Positions 1 through 7,916 of a DNA stretch of 64,000 nucleotides are shown here, piece after piece. A program made the position numbers and the translations under genes. The notes below the pieces were generated by a model that had not been told where the DNA came from, ran no database searches, and saw nothing but the letters and a program-made list of their open reading frames with translations. Source of the DNA: Amycolatopsis sp. EV170708-02-1 (GTDB lineage: Bacteria; Actinomycetota; Actinomycetes; Mycobacteriales; Pseudonocardiaceae); the NCBI RefSeq assembly GCF_022479115.1, contig NZ_CP092497.1, positions 1,798,001 to 1,862,000 on the forward strand. Direction: 5' to 3'. Each line of letters starts with the position of its first letter. Within the stretch, counting starts at the first letter, position 1.

Positions 1-18
1 TGACGGGGAAGGAGACGG

Positions 19-1443
19 GTGAAGCTTCCGATGAAGTTCGTCGTGGCGCTGGCGGGTGTCGCCGCACTCGCCGCCGCTTCGGTGGTGTACGTGGTGCAGG
101 CCAAGGCGAAGAGCCCCGAACGGCAGGCGGACGCGACGGTCGCGGTGGATTCCTCGGGGCAGGTCGTGCTGGGGGAGCAGGGAAGGCTGCTGTTCCGCAA
201 CGGCGCGTCGGGGCCCGGTTACGGCAATGTCGCGTCGGTCCCCGTGTCCGATCCTGCGGGGCCGCGACGGATCAGTTCGCTCACTTGCGAACGGTTCTAC
301 ACCGCGGCGAACGGCGGCCTGTGCCTGGCGAAGGAGGCCACGCCGATGGCCGGCGCGGTCGCCCGGTTCGTCGATGCCGCGCTCGGCGACGTGAAGCGGG
401 TCGATGTGCCGGGAATCCCCAACCGCGCGAAGCTCTCACCCGGTGGCCGGATGGGCAGCTGGACCACCTTCGTCACCGGTGACTCCTACTCGACGCCCGG
501 CACCTTCTCGACGCGTACGGCCATCAACGACCGAGACGCGGAAGACGCGGCTCAAAGGGCGGTCGAGAATGTGCTGAAACGGCCGCCTGGCAAGAACGTC
601 GACAATCTGCGTGCCTGGCTGCGCAGGGTCGCGATCAACTCGGCCAAGGACCTGGCCCGGGAGCTCACGGCTCGTCGTGAAGTCCTGGACGAGGGAAATC
701 AGGAGAACACGGATCCGCGCGCGGACACCCGCGGTTCCGTCCAACTGCGGATGGACACGCTGCAGTTGCTCGACCGGACCTGGAGCTTCCTCGACAAGCC
801 CTCCCAGGAGAACGCCACCCTGTACCTGGAAGTGACCTTCGGACACCACAAAGAAGCGGAGCTGGCCGAGCGGTTGGGCGTCCAGCCGAGCGAGGTGCGG
901 AACCGGCGCTGGCGAGGCAAGAGGGCGCTCGGCGAGGCGGGCGCGGCCGCGGTCCTCGTCACCGACCCTGGCGAAGGAGCGAACCGGTGCCTGATCCCGA
1001 GCAGCCTCGTCGGCACCAGGACGGGCTCGCCGGAGCTGCTCGACAAGGTCCGGACACATGTCAAGGCCTGCGAGAAGTGCCGGAGGCGTCGCGACGACCG
1101 GAAAGGCCTGCTGAGGTTCGTCTTGGCCGTTCCGGGGCTGGCGTTCGCCGGAGACCTGCTCCACCGCCTGCTGCCGACGGCCAAGCACAAGGTCGCGGCC
1201 GCGAGTTTCGTGACGCTGGTGGCGGTCGCGGCCCCGTACGTCCCGATTCCCGGCTGGAACGACGCGTCGCCGTCCAGCCCGGCCACTTCGGCACCCTCGA
1301 CTCCGACTCTGGGGCCGCCCGCCCCGCTCCCGCCGGCGGTCGCGCCACCGCCGGCGCCGACGAATGCCGAGCCGACACCCGGTGCCCCGGCGCCCACCTC
1401 CGATTTCGAGGCTGGTTCCGGACCTCCCGAACGGCGGGGATGA
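19..1443 (+). CDS. Hybrid protein: TolB-like N-terminus joined to ECF sigma factor with membrane anchor
   Basis: Residues 1-25 form a signal-anchor (MKFVVALAGVAALAAASVVY). Residues about 40-168 resemble the first blades of a secreted TolB-like beta-propeller, ending at 'TFSTRTAI'. From residue about 170 the text changes to an ECF sigma factor: 'RDAEDAAQ', 'NLRAWLRRVAINSAKD' (region 2.2-2.4), then a region 4 helix-turn-helix with 'AELAERLGVQPSEVRNRR'. Next come a single 'CEKC' pair, one hydrophobic segment (about 380-410) and a Pro/Ala/Thr-rich tail. Sigma region 2.1 is missing and the propeller is cut short, so neither half is a complete family member. GTG at 19 follows an AAGGAG box; ATG at 31 is an alternative start. 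A cytoplasmic sigma factor behind a secretion signal makes no functional sense, so I suspect a deletion junction or misassembly near nt 520-530. Confidence 0.7.
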   Translation: MKLPMKFVVALAGVAALAAASVVYVVQAKAKSPERQADATVAVDSSGQVVLGEQGRLLFRNGASGPGYGNVASVPVSDPAGPRRISSLTCERFYTAANGGLCLAKEATPMAGAVARFVDAALGDVKRVDVPGIPNRAKLSPGGRMGSWTTFVTGDSYSTPGTFSTRTAINDRDAEDAAQRAVENVLKRPPGKNVDNLRAWLRRVAINSAKDLARELTARREVLDEGNQENTDPRADTRGSVQLRMDTLQLLDRTWSFLDKPSQENATLYLEVTFGHHKEAELAERLGVQPSEVRNRRWRGKRALGEAGAAAVLVTDPGEGANRCLIPSSLVGTRTGSPELLDKVRTHVKACEKCRRRRDDRKGLLRFVLAVPGLAFAGDLLHRLLPTAKHKVAAASFVTLVAVAAPYVPIPGWNDASPSSPATSAPSTPTLGPPAPLPPAVAPPPAPTNAEPTPGAPAPTSDFEAGSGPPERRG

Positions 1444-1488
1444 CGGGTGACCGGTCCGATCATCCAACGCCCGGAAACCAGGGCGGGC

Positions 1489-2526
1489 TCAGCCGAGGTG
1501 GACGACGGTACCGAGCCCCTCCGCCCGGGCCTGAGTGGAGATCGCCGCGTACAGCGCGACGTCGAGGACTCCCATGCCGAACGGGTTCAGCACCACATAC
1601 GGCGACGCGACCCCGTGCGCGCGGTGCCGTCCCGTCAGGACACCGCCCAAGGTGCCGTCGAGGGAGCGTGCCGACCCGGCAGCACCGGGACGCCCGAACA
1701 CGCCTTCCGCCATCAGACGGCCCAGCGGCCGGCGCGGGTTGTCGGCCACCAGGTCCACGTCGTCGACGTAGACCGCCGCCGCGTCGCGGAACGTCGCGTC
1801 CGTCAGATCACCGAGGGAGACATTGATCAGCAACGCGCCCGGCGCGGCCCAGTCCGGCTCGGCGTACCCCTCGTCCATCGTGGTCGTGAACACGGCGATC
1901 TCGGCCTCGGACACCGCTTCCCGCGCCGTCGAGCAGACCTGTACCGCAAGGCCGGGCAGCATGGCGGCCAGTGCCCGCGCGGCCTCCGGGGACCGGTCGT
2001 ACAGGGTGATCTTCCGCAGCGACGGCAGCCGTTCGGCGAGCAGCGCCGCGTGCATCCGGCCCTGCGCGCCGCAACCGACGACGGCCAAGGAAACCGCCCC
2101 GCCGTATCCGAGCGCGTCCACCCCCACCGCGCTCACCGCCGCCGTCCGGACCGCGCTCAGGAGGGCGGCCTCGATGATCGTGGTGATCCGGGCGGTCTCG
2201 GCGTCGAAGCACAGACCGATGCCGCCCGCGCGTTCCAGCCCGCTGGCGGGGTTGGACACGCTGGCGTTGATGATCTTCATGCCGTACGCCGACCTCGCCG
2301 CACCGGGCATCCCGATCGACCGGGTGTAGGCGCCTCGCGAGTTCTCCCAGCGCAGGTACGCCTCGGCGGGCAGGAGACCGATGCCGCGGTCGTGGTCGGC
2401 CAGTGTTTCGCGGACGACGTCCACCGGGGCGACGTTCGTCAGGCACTTGCGGACCTCTTCACGGGACAGCAGTGTCACCTCGCCCGCACCGGACAGGCCG
2501 CTGTCGGCGAGGTCGAACCAGCTCAT
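1489..2526 (-). CDS. SbnB-like dehydrogenase (ornithine cyclodeaminase family), predicted 2,3-diaminopropionate-forming
   Basis: A protein of 345 residues in the ornithine cyclodeaminase/mu-crystallin family. The NAD-binding Rossmann motif 'GCGAQGRMHAALLAERLP' sits mid-protein, and the N-terminal half carries 'RSIGMPGAARSAYGMKIINA', the family's substrate region. In siderophore and tuberactinomycin pathways SbnB/VioK-type members oxidatively hydrolyse N-(2-amino-2-carboxyethyl)-glutamate to L-2,3-diaminopropionate and 2-oxoglutarate. That reaction is inferred here because an SbnA-like synthase lies two genes upstream in the same operon. ATG at 2526 overlaps the stop of the carbamoyltransferase gene in an ATGA arrangement, which decides the start over longer in-frame extensions. 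An ordinary ornithine cyclodeaminase is the alternative but would not explain the SbnA-like partner. Confidence 0.88.
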   Translation of the reverse strand: MSWFDLADSGLSGAGEVTLLSREEVRKCLTNVAPVDVVRETLADHDRGIGLLPAEAYLRWENSRGAYTRSIGMPGAARSAYGMKIINASVSNPASGLERAGGIGLCFDAETARITTIIEAALLSAVRTAAVSAVGVDALGYGGAVSLAVVGCGAQGRMHAALLAERLPSLRKITLYDRSPEAARALAAMLPGLAVQVCSTAREAVSEAEIAVFTTTMDEGYAEPDWAAPGALLINVSLGDLTDATFRDAAAVYVDDVDLVADNPRRPLGRLMAEGVFGRPGAAGSARSLDGTLGGVLTGRHRAHGVASPYVVLNPFGMGVLDVALYAAISTQARAEGLGTVVHLG

Positions 2527-3449
2527 GCCGAGTCCTCCCCGGCACACCACTCGAGCGCGGCCATCGCGCTGTACAGCTTGTTCTCCGCCTGGGCGAAGGC
2601 GACGGAACGCGGCCCGTCGAGCACGTCGGCCGTGACCTCCTCGCCCCGGTGCGCGGGCAGGTCGTGCAGGAACAGCGCGTCCGGGCCTGCCGTCCACAGC
2701 TCCGCCGTCACCTGGAACGGCGCGAACACCGTGCGCCAGCCCGGGTCCGGTTTGGACGTTCCGGTGGTCTGCCATCGGGTGGTGTACACGATGTCCACGC
2801 CGTCAGGCAGGTCGAGGACGTCATGCCGCTCCACAATGGACGAACCATGCCGGGCGGCGTGCTTGCCCGCGCGCTCCAGCACCTCCGGATCGACGCCGTA
2901 GCCCGGCGGGGTGCGCAGGTGCAGTTCGGTGCCGGGGAAACGGCTGAGCGCGAGCGCCAATGCCGCCGCCGTGTTGTTGCCCTCGCCGAGGTACAGCATG
3001 CGGACGCCGTCGACGCGGCCGAAGCGCTGGACGATCGTCGTCAGATCCGCCAACGCCTGGGTCGGATGCTCGTCCGCGCTCATCGCGTTGACGACGGCCA
3101 TCCGGTCCTGCGCCGCGATGGCCCGCAGCTCCGCCGGATCGGCCGCCGTGCGCGCCACGAGGAAGTCCAGCATCGACGACAGCACGCGTCCGGTGTCCTC
3201 GATGGACTCCCCGGTGTTGGTCTGCAGGTCGTCCGGGCCGTACGCGATGATCCGGGCGCCCAGTCGCAGCGCGCCCGCGGAGAACGCGGTGCGTGTGCGG
3301 GTGGAGGTCTTGCGGAAGTGGATGCCGACGACCGCACCATCCAAAGTGGAGTAGTTCGCCCGCGGCCGTTCCGCAAGGCGGACGGCCCGGCCGACGATGG
3401 CACGCAGGTCGTCGTCGGTGAGGTCGTCGAGGGAGATGAGGTGACGCAA
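2523..3449 (-). CDS. Ornithine/aspartate carbamoyltransferase-family enzyme, acceptor uncertain
   Basis: A protein of 308 residues with the carbamoyl-phosphate motif 'STRTRTAFS' near residue 50, 'DEHPTQALADL' (the HPxQ motif) near 130 and the C-terminal 'FLHDLPAHRGEEV' where ornithine transcarbamylases have HCLP. The Cys that lies next to the ornithine side chain in OTC is replaced by Asp. The enzyme should transfer carbamoyl from carbamoyl phosphate to an amine. With diaminopropionate-forming genes on both sides, the inferred acceptor is L-2,3-diaminopropionate, giving 3-ureidoalanine, as VioL/CmnL are thought to act in tuberactinomycin pathways. The gene lies 10 nt after the SbnA-like gene and overlaps the SbnB-like gene by 4 nt. 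Plain argF is unlikely because no other arginine genes are nearby. Confidence 0.85.
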   Translation of the reverse strand: MRHLISLDDLTDDDLRAIVGRAVRLAERPRANYSTLDGAVVGIHFRKTSTRTRTAFSAGALRLGARIIAYGPDDLQTNTGESIEDTGRVLSSMLDFLVARTAADPAELRAIAAQDRMAVVNAMSADEHPTQALADLTTIVQRFGRVDGVRMLYLGEGNNTAAALALALSRFPGTELHLRTPPGYGVDPEVLERAGKHAARHGSSIVERHDVLDLPDGVDIVYTTRWQTTGTSKPDPGWRTVFAPFQVTAELWTAGPDALFLHDLPAHRGEEVTADVLDGPRSVAFAQAENKLYSAMAALEWCAGEDSA

Positions 3450-3459
3450 GAGGAACTCC

Positions 3460-4455
3460 TCAGGAGATCGCGGCCAGGGCGCGGGCGGTCACTTCGGGCA
3501 CTTCGCCGAAGTGACCGCGGACCCACGCGTCGGAGTAGATGGTGTCGAGATAGCGGTTGCCGTCGTCGGGGAACACGAGCACGCACCGGGAGCCGGGCGG
3601 GATGCGGTCGCGCAGCTTCGCGAGCGCGGCCACGGTCGCGCCTGAGGAACCGCCCGCGAGGATGGCCTCCCGGGCGACGAGCATCCGGCACGCCCGCACA
3701 CATTCGAGATCGGTCACGTGCACGACCTCGGTCACCGCGGACGTGTCGACCAGCGGCGGCCGTCGGCCGGCGCCGTGGCCCGGGATCCGGCGTTCTTCCG
3801 TCGGCACGTGGAAGATCGCGCTGCCGGCGGCGTCGACCGCGACCAGCTTCGTGGCCAGCCCTTCGCGCCGGATGTAGTCGGCGCAGCCACGCATCGTGCC
3901 GCCGGTGCCGACCGCGCAGAACAGGTAGTCGACGCGGCCGTCGAGCGCGTCGGCGATCTCGCGCATCGTGTGCTCGTGCGCCGCCGGGTTGAGCGGGTTC
4001 GCGTACTGATCGGGCCAGAAAGCGTCCGGCAGGAGCGCGAGGAGCTCCCGCACCCTGGCGATCCGGGCGCCGAGCAGGTCGCCGTCGACCGGGGCGGTGA
4101 CGACCTCGACCGTGGCGCCGTAGGCCCGCAGCAGCGCCAGGGTCTGCGCGGTCGTGCGGGTGTCGACGACGCACACCAGGTCGAGCCCGAAATACGCGCA
4201 CATCTGGGCGAGCCCGACACCGAGATTGCCCGACGTGGACTCGACGACCACCGATCTGCCCGGCACGAGCGTGCCGGAGCGGATCTCGCCGTGCAGCATG
4301 TTCAGCGCCGTCCGGTCCTTGACGCTGCCGCCGGGGTTGAACTTCTCCAGTTTCGCGAACACCCGGGAGCCTGTCAGCGGGACGACCCGGTCCAAGGCGA
4401 CCAGGGGAGTGTCCCCGATCGTCGCGAGCACACCGCCGATCTCAGCCGTGATCAA
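3460..4455 (-). CDS. SbnA-like N-(2-amino-2-carboxyethyl)-L-glutamate synthase (cysteine synthase fold)
   Basis: A 331-residue fold-type II PLP enzyme. The PLP lysine lies in 'NPGGSVKDRTALNML' (about residue 46), the substrate loop reads 'ESTSGNLGVGLAQM', and the phosphate-binding loop is 'VGTGGTMRGCADYIRR'. The loop has SGNLG rather than the SGNTG of CysK, which fits the SbnA branch. SbnA condenses O-phospho-L-serine with L-glutamate, the first step to L-2,3-diaminopropionate. The partner SbnB-like gene is in the same operon. The start overlaps the end of the dehydratase-like gene by 14 nt. A true cysteine synthase is possible from family resemblance alone, but the operon argues against it. 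Confidence 0.87.
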   Translation of the reverse strand: MITAEIGGVLATIGDTPLVALDRVVPLTGSRVFAKLEKFNPGGSVKDRTALNMLHGEIRSGTLVPGRSVVVESTSGNLGVGLAQMCAYFGLDLVCVVDTRTTAQTLALLRAYGATVEVVTAPVDGDLLGARIARVRELLALLPDAFWPDQYANPLNPAAHEHTMREIADALDGRVDYLFCAVGTGGTMRGCADYIRREGLATKLVAVDAAGSAIFHVPTEERRIPGHGAGRRPPLVDTSAVTEVVHVTDLECVRACRMLVAREAILAGGSSGATVAALAKLRDRIPPGSRCVLVFPDDGNRYLDTIYSDAWVRGHFGEVPEVTARALAAIS

Positions 4456-5386
4456 CGGACACCTGCTCTCTCCTCGCCCCCAGTGGTGGCGCCGCGACGT
4501 TCCCGCCGGAGACGACGGCGACCGCCGCCCTTCCCGGTGGCCCGGCGCGCCCGGTCAGGTGGGCGGCTGTCGCCACCGCACCGCTCAGCTCGGCGACCAC
4601 GCCGAACCGGTCGAACAAGAACGCCTGGGCGGCGACGATGCTTTCCTCGTCGACCGTCACGACGTCGTCCACGAGCGTTTTGACGTGCTCCCACGCGAGC
4701 TCGCCGAGCACCGGGGCGCGCAGGCCGTCGGCGATCGTCCGGTAGGTCCGCGACACCGGCCAGCGCGTCAGGCGGCCGGTGCGGAACGAGTCGGCCGCGT
4801 CGGCGGCGAGTTCGGGTTCCACGCCGACGACCCGCGTGCCCGGCGAGTACGCCTTGACCGCGACGGCGACGCCGGCGAGCAGGCCGCCGTTGCAGACCGG
4901 GACGAGGACGGTGCCCGCGTCCGGCAGATCCGCGACGATCTCCGCGCCGACCGTGCCGTGCCCGGCGATCACCGCGAAATCGGCCGACGTGATCAGGGTG
5001 GCGCCGGTGCGGGCCAGCAGTTCGGCCGTCGCGGATTCCCGTTCACCCGGTGGCACGACGATCACTTCGGCGCCGAGCGCGCGGACCGCGTCGACCTTCA
5101 ACGCGGGCGCCGTTTCGGGCAGCACCACCGTGGCCTTCACCCCTTGGCGGGCCGCGGCGTAGGCCACCGCGCGGCCGTGGTTGCCGGAAGACTGGGCCAG
5201 CACGTGGCCCGTCAGCCCGGAGACCGCGTTGAGCGCGCCGCGGACCTTGAACGAGCCGGTCCGCTGCCGGTTCTCCGGTTTGATCCACAGTCCGTCGACC
5301 GGCCCGAGCACCGGCGTGCGGCGCACGGAGCATCGGATCCGATCCGCGGCCCGCGCGACGTCGGCCCCGGTCACCAGGCGCGTCAC
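4442..5386 (-). CDS. Threonine/serine dehydratase-like PLP enzyme
   Basis: A fold-type II PLP protein of about 314 residues. The catalytic lysine is in 'QRTGSFKVRGALNAV', the substrate loop is 'SSGNHGRAVAYAA', and the PLP-phosphate loop reads 'VPVCNGGLLAGVAVA' where dehydratases usually have GGGGL. There is no C-terminal ACT domain, so it resembles the catabolic or serine-racemase size class. It is first in the four-gene operon. It may supply or remove a small amino acid for the diaminopropionate route, act as a diaminopropionate or ureidoalanine lyase, or racemise the product; the sequence does not decide. GTG at 5386 ('VTRLVTGADV') is preferred because the extra 22 residues from TTG at 5452 are low-complexity. 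Confidence 0.8.
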   Translation of the reverse strand: MTRLVTGADVARAADRIRCSVRRTPVLGPVDGLWIKPENRQRTGSFKVRGALNAVSGLTGHVLAQSSGNHGRAVAYAAARQGVKATVVLPETAPALKVDAVRALGAEVIVVPPGERESATAELLARTGATLITSADFAVIAGHGTVGAEIVADLPDAGTVLVPVCNGGLLAGVAVAVKAYSPGTRVVGVEPELAADAADSFRTGRLTRWPVSRTYRTIADGLRAPVLGELAWEHVKTLVDDVVTVDEESIVAAQAFLFDRFGVVAELSGAVATAAHLTGRAGPPGRAAVAVVSGGNVAAPPLGARREQVSVDHG

Positions 5387-5514
5387 CGGGTCACCACCCG
5401 GCCGGCCCTGCCCTTTTCTGCCCGCAACTCCGCCGAACTCCTTCGCGCCCAAGGCGGTCCGAAGTGGACCTCGGCCGATTCAACTTGGGCCGGACCGGCA
5501 CGGTCCATGAACAA

Positions 5515-5549
5515 CCGACCGGAACTTCGGGGGCGGAAGTTCCGGTCGG
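5515..5549 (-). terminator. Hairpin terminator after the cat operon
   Basis: A perfect 14-bp inverted repeat, CCGACCGGAACTTC (5515-5528) and GAAGTTCCGGTCGG (5536-5549), with a 7-nt G-rich loop. It lies between the catC stop and the start of the dehydratase-like gene, both on the minus strand, so it separates the two operons. There is no U-tract, as is usual for actinobacterial hairpin terminators. Confidence 0.7.
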
Positions 5550-5627
5550 CGCACCGCGCTCACCAACCGGAACGGCGGGCACACGGACCGCGATCGATCA
5601 GGAGACGAGGGGAGTTTCAGGGCACCG

Positions 5628-5909
5628 TCAGCCCGTGACCTTCGAGGGATGCGCCGCCAGCGGCGTGACCTCGATGTCCATGTACGGGAACAACGGCAAA
5701 CCGGACAACAGCGTGTGCAGCTCGTCGTGGTCCGCGACGTCGAGGATGGAGAAGTTCGCGTATTCGCCCGCGATCCGCCAGATCTGCGGCCACTTGCCTT
5801 CGCGTTGCAGCCGCTGGCTGTACGCCTTTTCCCGCGCGATGACGTCGGCACGCTCCGCCGGATCGAGGTCCGGTGGCAGGTGGACGTCCATGCGAACGTG
5901 GTAGAGCAT
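5628..5909 (-). CDS. catC: Muconolactone delta-isomerase
   Basis: A 93-residue protein of the usual CatC length, starting 'MLYHVRMDVHLPPDLDPAER' and carrying the family's 'REGKWPQIWRIAGEYANFSI' core and 'LPLFPYMDIEVTPLAAHPS' end. It isomerises (+)-muconolactone to 3-oxoadipate enol-lactone in the cytoplasm, the third step of catechol ortho-cleavage. It is last in the LysR-catB-catA-catC operon, 25 nt after catA, and is followed by the 5515-5549 hairpin. The next enzymes of the beta-ketoadipate route (PcaD, PcaIJ, PcaF) are not in this window. Confidence 0.96.
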   Translation of the reverse strand: MLYHVRMDVHLPPDLDPAERADVIAREKAYSQRLQREGKWPQIWRIAGEYANFSILDVADHDELHTLLSGLPLFPYMDIEVTPLAAHPSKVTG

Positions 5910-5934
5910 CGATCACTCCAAAAAGGACCTGTGG

Positions 5935-6786
5935 TCAGGGGCGTTCGGGGTCGAGGACGAAGCCGTACTCGATGGCCTCGCCGTCGCCCGACGGGCGTGG
6001 GTCCAGCAGCAGTTCCGGCTTGACCGCCGAAGCGATGTCGTCGTCGTTGTGCTCGTCGCCGGGGAAGTACAGCTGTGCGGTGAGCAGTTCATGGCCCGGT
6101 GCCGAGACCTTGACGTGCAGGTGCGCCGGGCGCCACGCGTGCCAGCCCGCCGCGGCGATGAGCTTGCCGCAGGCCCCGTCGGTCGGGATCTGGTACGGGG
6201 CGGGGCGCACGGTGTGGATCTCGAACCGGCCGTCGTCATCGGCGGTGAAGCTCGCGCGCAGGTTCCACTCCGGGATGTTCGGCGCGAACTGGGAGTAGAA
6301 GCCGTCGGCGTCGGCGTGCCACAGCTCGACCTTCGCGCCGGCCAGGGCGGAGCCGTCGGTCGAGGTGACCCGGCCGGTCCAGATCAGCGGCGTACCGGAC
6401 TCGTCCTCGCGCATCGGGACCGAACCGCGGGCACCCTGTTCGGGTGCGGCGGGCACGTAATACGGACCCTCGATGGTTCCCTTGTTGCCCTCGCGGTGCT
6501 CGGTCGCGACCTCTTCGACGACGTGCTCCACCCACACGTCGAGGAACAGCGGCCACTCGCCGTCCTCGCCCACGCTGATCAGCCACGCTTTGAGCGCGTT
6601 GTACTCGTCGTAGGTGACCTTGTGCTTCCGGATCGTGCCGTGCACGGCTTCCAGCACCTCGCGAGCCAGCAGGCTGACCCGGTCCTTGGGCGTTCCGGCG
6701 ACTCCGGCGAACTTGTCGCTCTTGAACCGTTCGGTCGCGTTGGCGCCGGACGCGGCCGCGGTGGCCGTCTCGTGGATGGCGGTCAT
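5935..6786 (-). CDS. catA: Catechol 1,2-dioxygenase
   Basis: A 283-residue intradiol dioxygenase. The N-terminal helical linker/dimer domain covers about residues 20-110; the beta-sandwich catalytic domain follows. The Fe(III) ligands are visible as the Tyr in 'IEGPYYVPAAPE', a second Tyr in 'RPAPYQIPTDG', and the two His of 'WRPAHLHVKVSAPGH'. It cleaves catechol to cis,cis-muconate with O2. ATG at 6786 is preceded by a good AAGGAGG box. It sits between catB and catC in one operon under the LysR gene at 8821. Confidence 0.97.
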   Translation of the reverse strand: MTAIHETATAAASGANATERFKSDKFAGVAGTPKDRVSLLAREVLEAVHGTIRKHKVTYDEYNALKAWLISVGEDGEWPLFLDVWVEHVVEEVATEHREGNKGTIEGPYYVPAAPEQGARGSVPMREDESGTPLIWTGRVTSTDGSALAGAKVELWHADADGFYSQFAPNIPEWNLRASFTADDDGRFEIHTVRPAPYQIPTDGACGKLIAAAGWHAWRPAHLHVKVSAPGHELLTAQLYFPGDEHNDDDIASAVKPELLLDPRPSGDGEAIEYGFVLDPERP

Positions 6787-6812
6787 GAATCCTCCTTGAT
6801 TCGTGGTGGGCG

Positions 6813-7916
6813 TCAGTGGTCCTGGCGGTAGCGCCGGAGCTTTTCGGGATCGATTTCGGCACCGAGGCCGGCGCCGGGGCGGACGGTGAGTTCGCCGTCG
6901 GTGATGCGCAGCGGCTCGGTGAGCAGGTCGTCGCTCATGTCGAGGAAGTTCGAGAGCTCGCCGGGGCGACGGGACGTCAGCTCGTAGGCCGAGCCGAACG
7001 CGACGGTGCACAGCGAGCCGAGCTGGCCGTCGATCTGGTTGCCCATCACGACCTCCAGACCGAGGCCCTCGGCGAGGTGGTGTGTGCGCTGCGAACGGGT
7101 GAAGCCGGTGCGGGCGGTCTTGATGCTGATCGCGGTGGCGGAGCCGCCGAGCACCTCACGGGTGACGTCGGCCGGGGTCACGGCGGATTCGTCGGCGATG
7201 AACGGAACGCCGATCTGCCCCACGAGCCAGCGCCTGCCGAGGACGTCGTCGGCCGGGCACAGCTCCTCGGCGAAGAGCAGATCGAGGTCGGCCATCTCCC
7301 GCATCGCCCGCGCCGATTCGGCGGCGGTCCAGCCGCGGTTGCCGTCGATGTAGAGGTCGACGCCGTCACCGAAGTGCTCTCGCAGCGCGCGCACGACGGC
7401 GGTGTCGAGCGACGTGGGTCGGCGGCCGACCTTGACCTTGAAGGTGCTGATGCCGTGGGTGTCGCGCATCCGCTCGGCTTCGGCGACCATCGCGGACGGC
7501 TCGTCGAAGCCGAGCATGTGGGACACGCGCATACGGTCGGTGTAGCCGCCGAGGAGTTCGGTCACCGACACGTCGAGGCTGCGGCCGAGCGCGTCCCAGA
7601 TGGCCATGTCGATGGCGGATTTCGCGGTCGGGTTGCCGACCGTGCGGGCGAGCCGGGTGTGCACCGTTTCGCGGTCGGGCAGGCTGAGACCGACGATCTG
7701 CGGGGCGAACAGGGAATCGATCACCGCGATGATCCCCGCCTGGGTCTCGCCGTAGGTGAACGGCCGCGGTGGTGCCTCGGCCACGCCGACGACGCCGTTG
7801 TCGGCGTGCACCCGCACGAGGACGTGCTCGGCGACGTGCACCTCTCCCGAAGCGAACTTCAGCGGCTTTCGGTACGGGATGGCGAACGGGATCGCCTCGA
7901 CTCGCGTGATCTTCAT
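6813..7916 (-). CDS. catB: Muconate cycloisomerase
   Basis: A 367-residue enolase-superfamily enzyme. The capping domain is followed by a barrel carrying 'STFKVKVG' (the KxK base pair), 'DLYIDGNRGW' (metal Asp), 'LLFAEELCP' (metal Glu) and 'PFIADESAVT' (metal Asp). It lactonises cis,cis-muconate to muconolactone. ATG at 7916 shares one base with the LysR stop (TGATG), so the regulator and pathway genes are translationally coupled. Chloromuconate cycloisomerases are close relatives, but pairing with CatA and CatC favours ordinary catechol breakdown. Confidence 0.95.
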   Translation of the reverse strand: MKITRVEAIPFAIPYRKPLKFASGEVHVAEHVLVRVHADNGVVGVAEAPPRPFTYGETQAGIIAVIDSLFAPQIVGLSLPDRETVHTRLARTVGNPTAKSAIDMAIWDALGRSLDVSVTELLGGYTDRMRVSHMLGFDEPSAMVAEAERMRDTHGISTFKVKVGRRPTSLDTAVVRALREHFGDGVDLYIDGNRGWTAAESARAMREMADLDLLFAEELCPADDVLGRRWLVGQIGVPFIADESAVTPADVTREVLGGSATAISIKTARTGFTRSQRTHHLAEGLGLEVVMGNQIDGQLGSLCTVAFGSAYELTSRRPGELSNFLDMSDDLLTEPLRITDGELTVRPGAGLGAEIDPEKLRRYRQDH

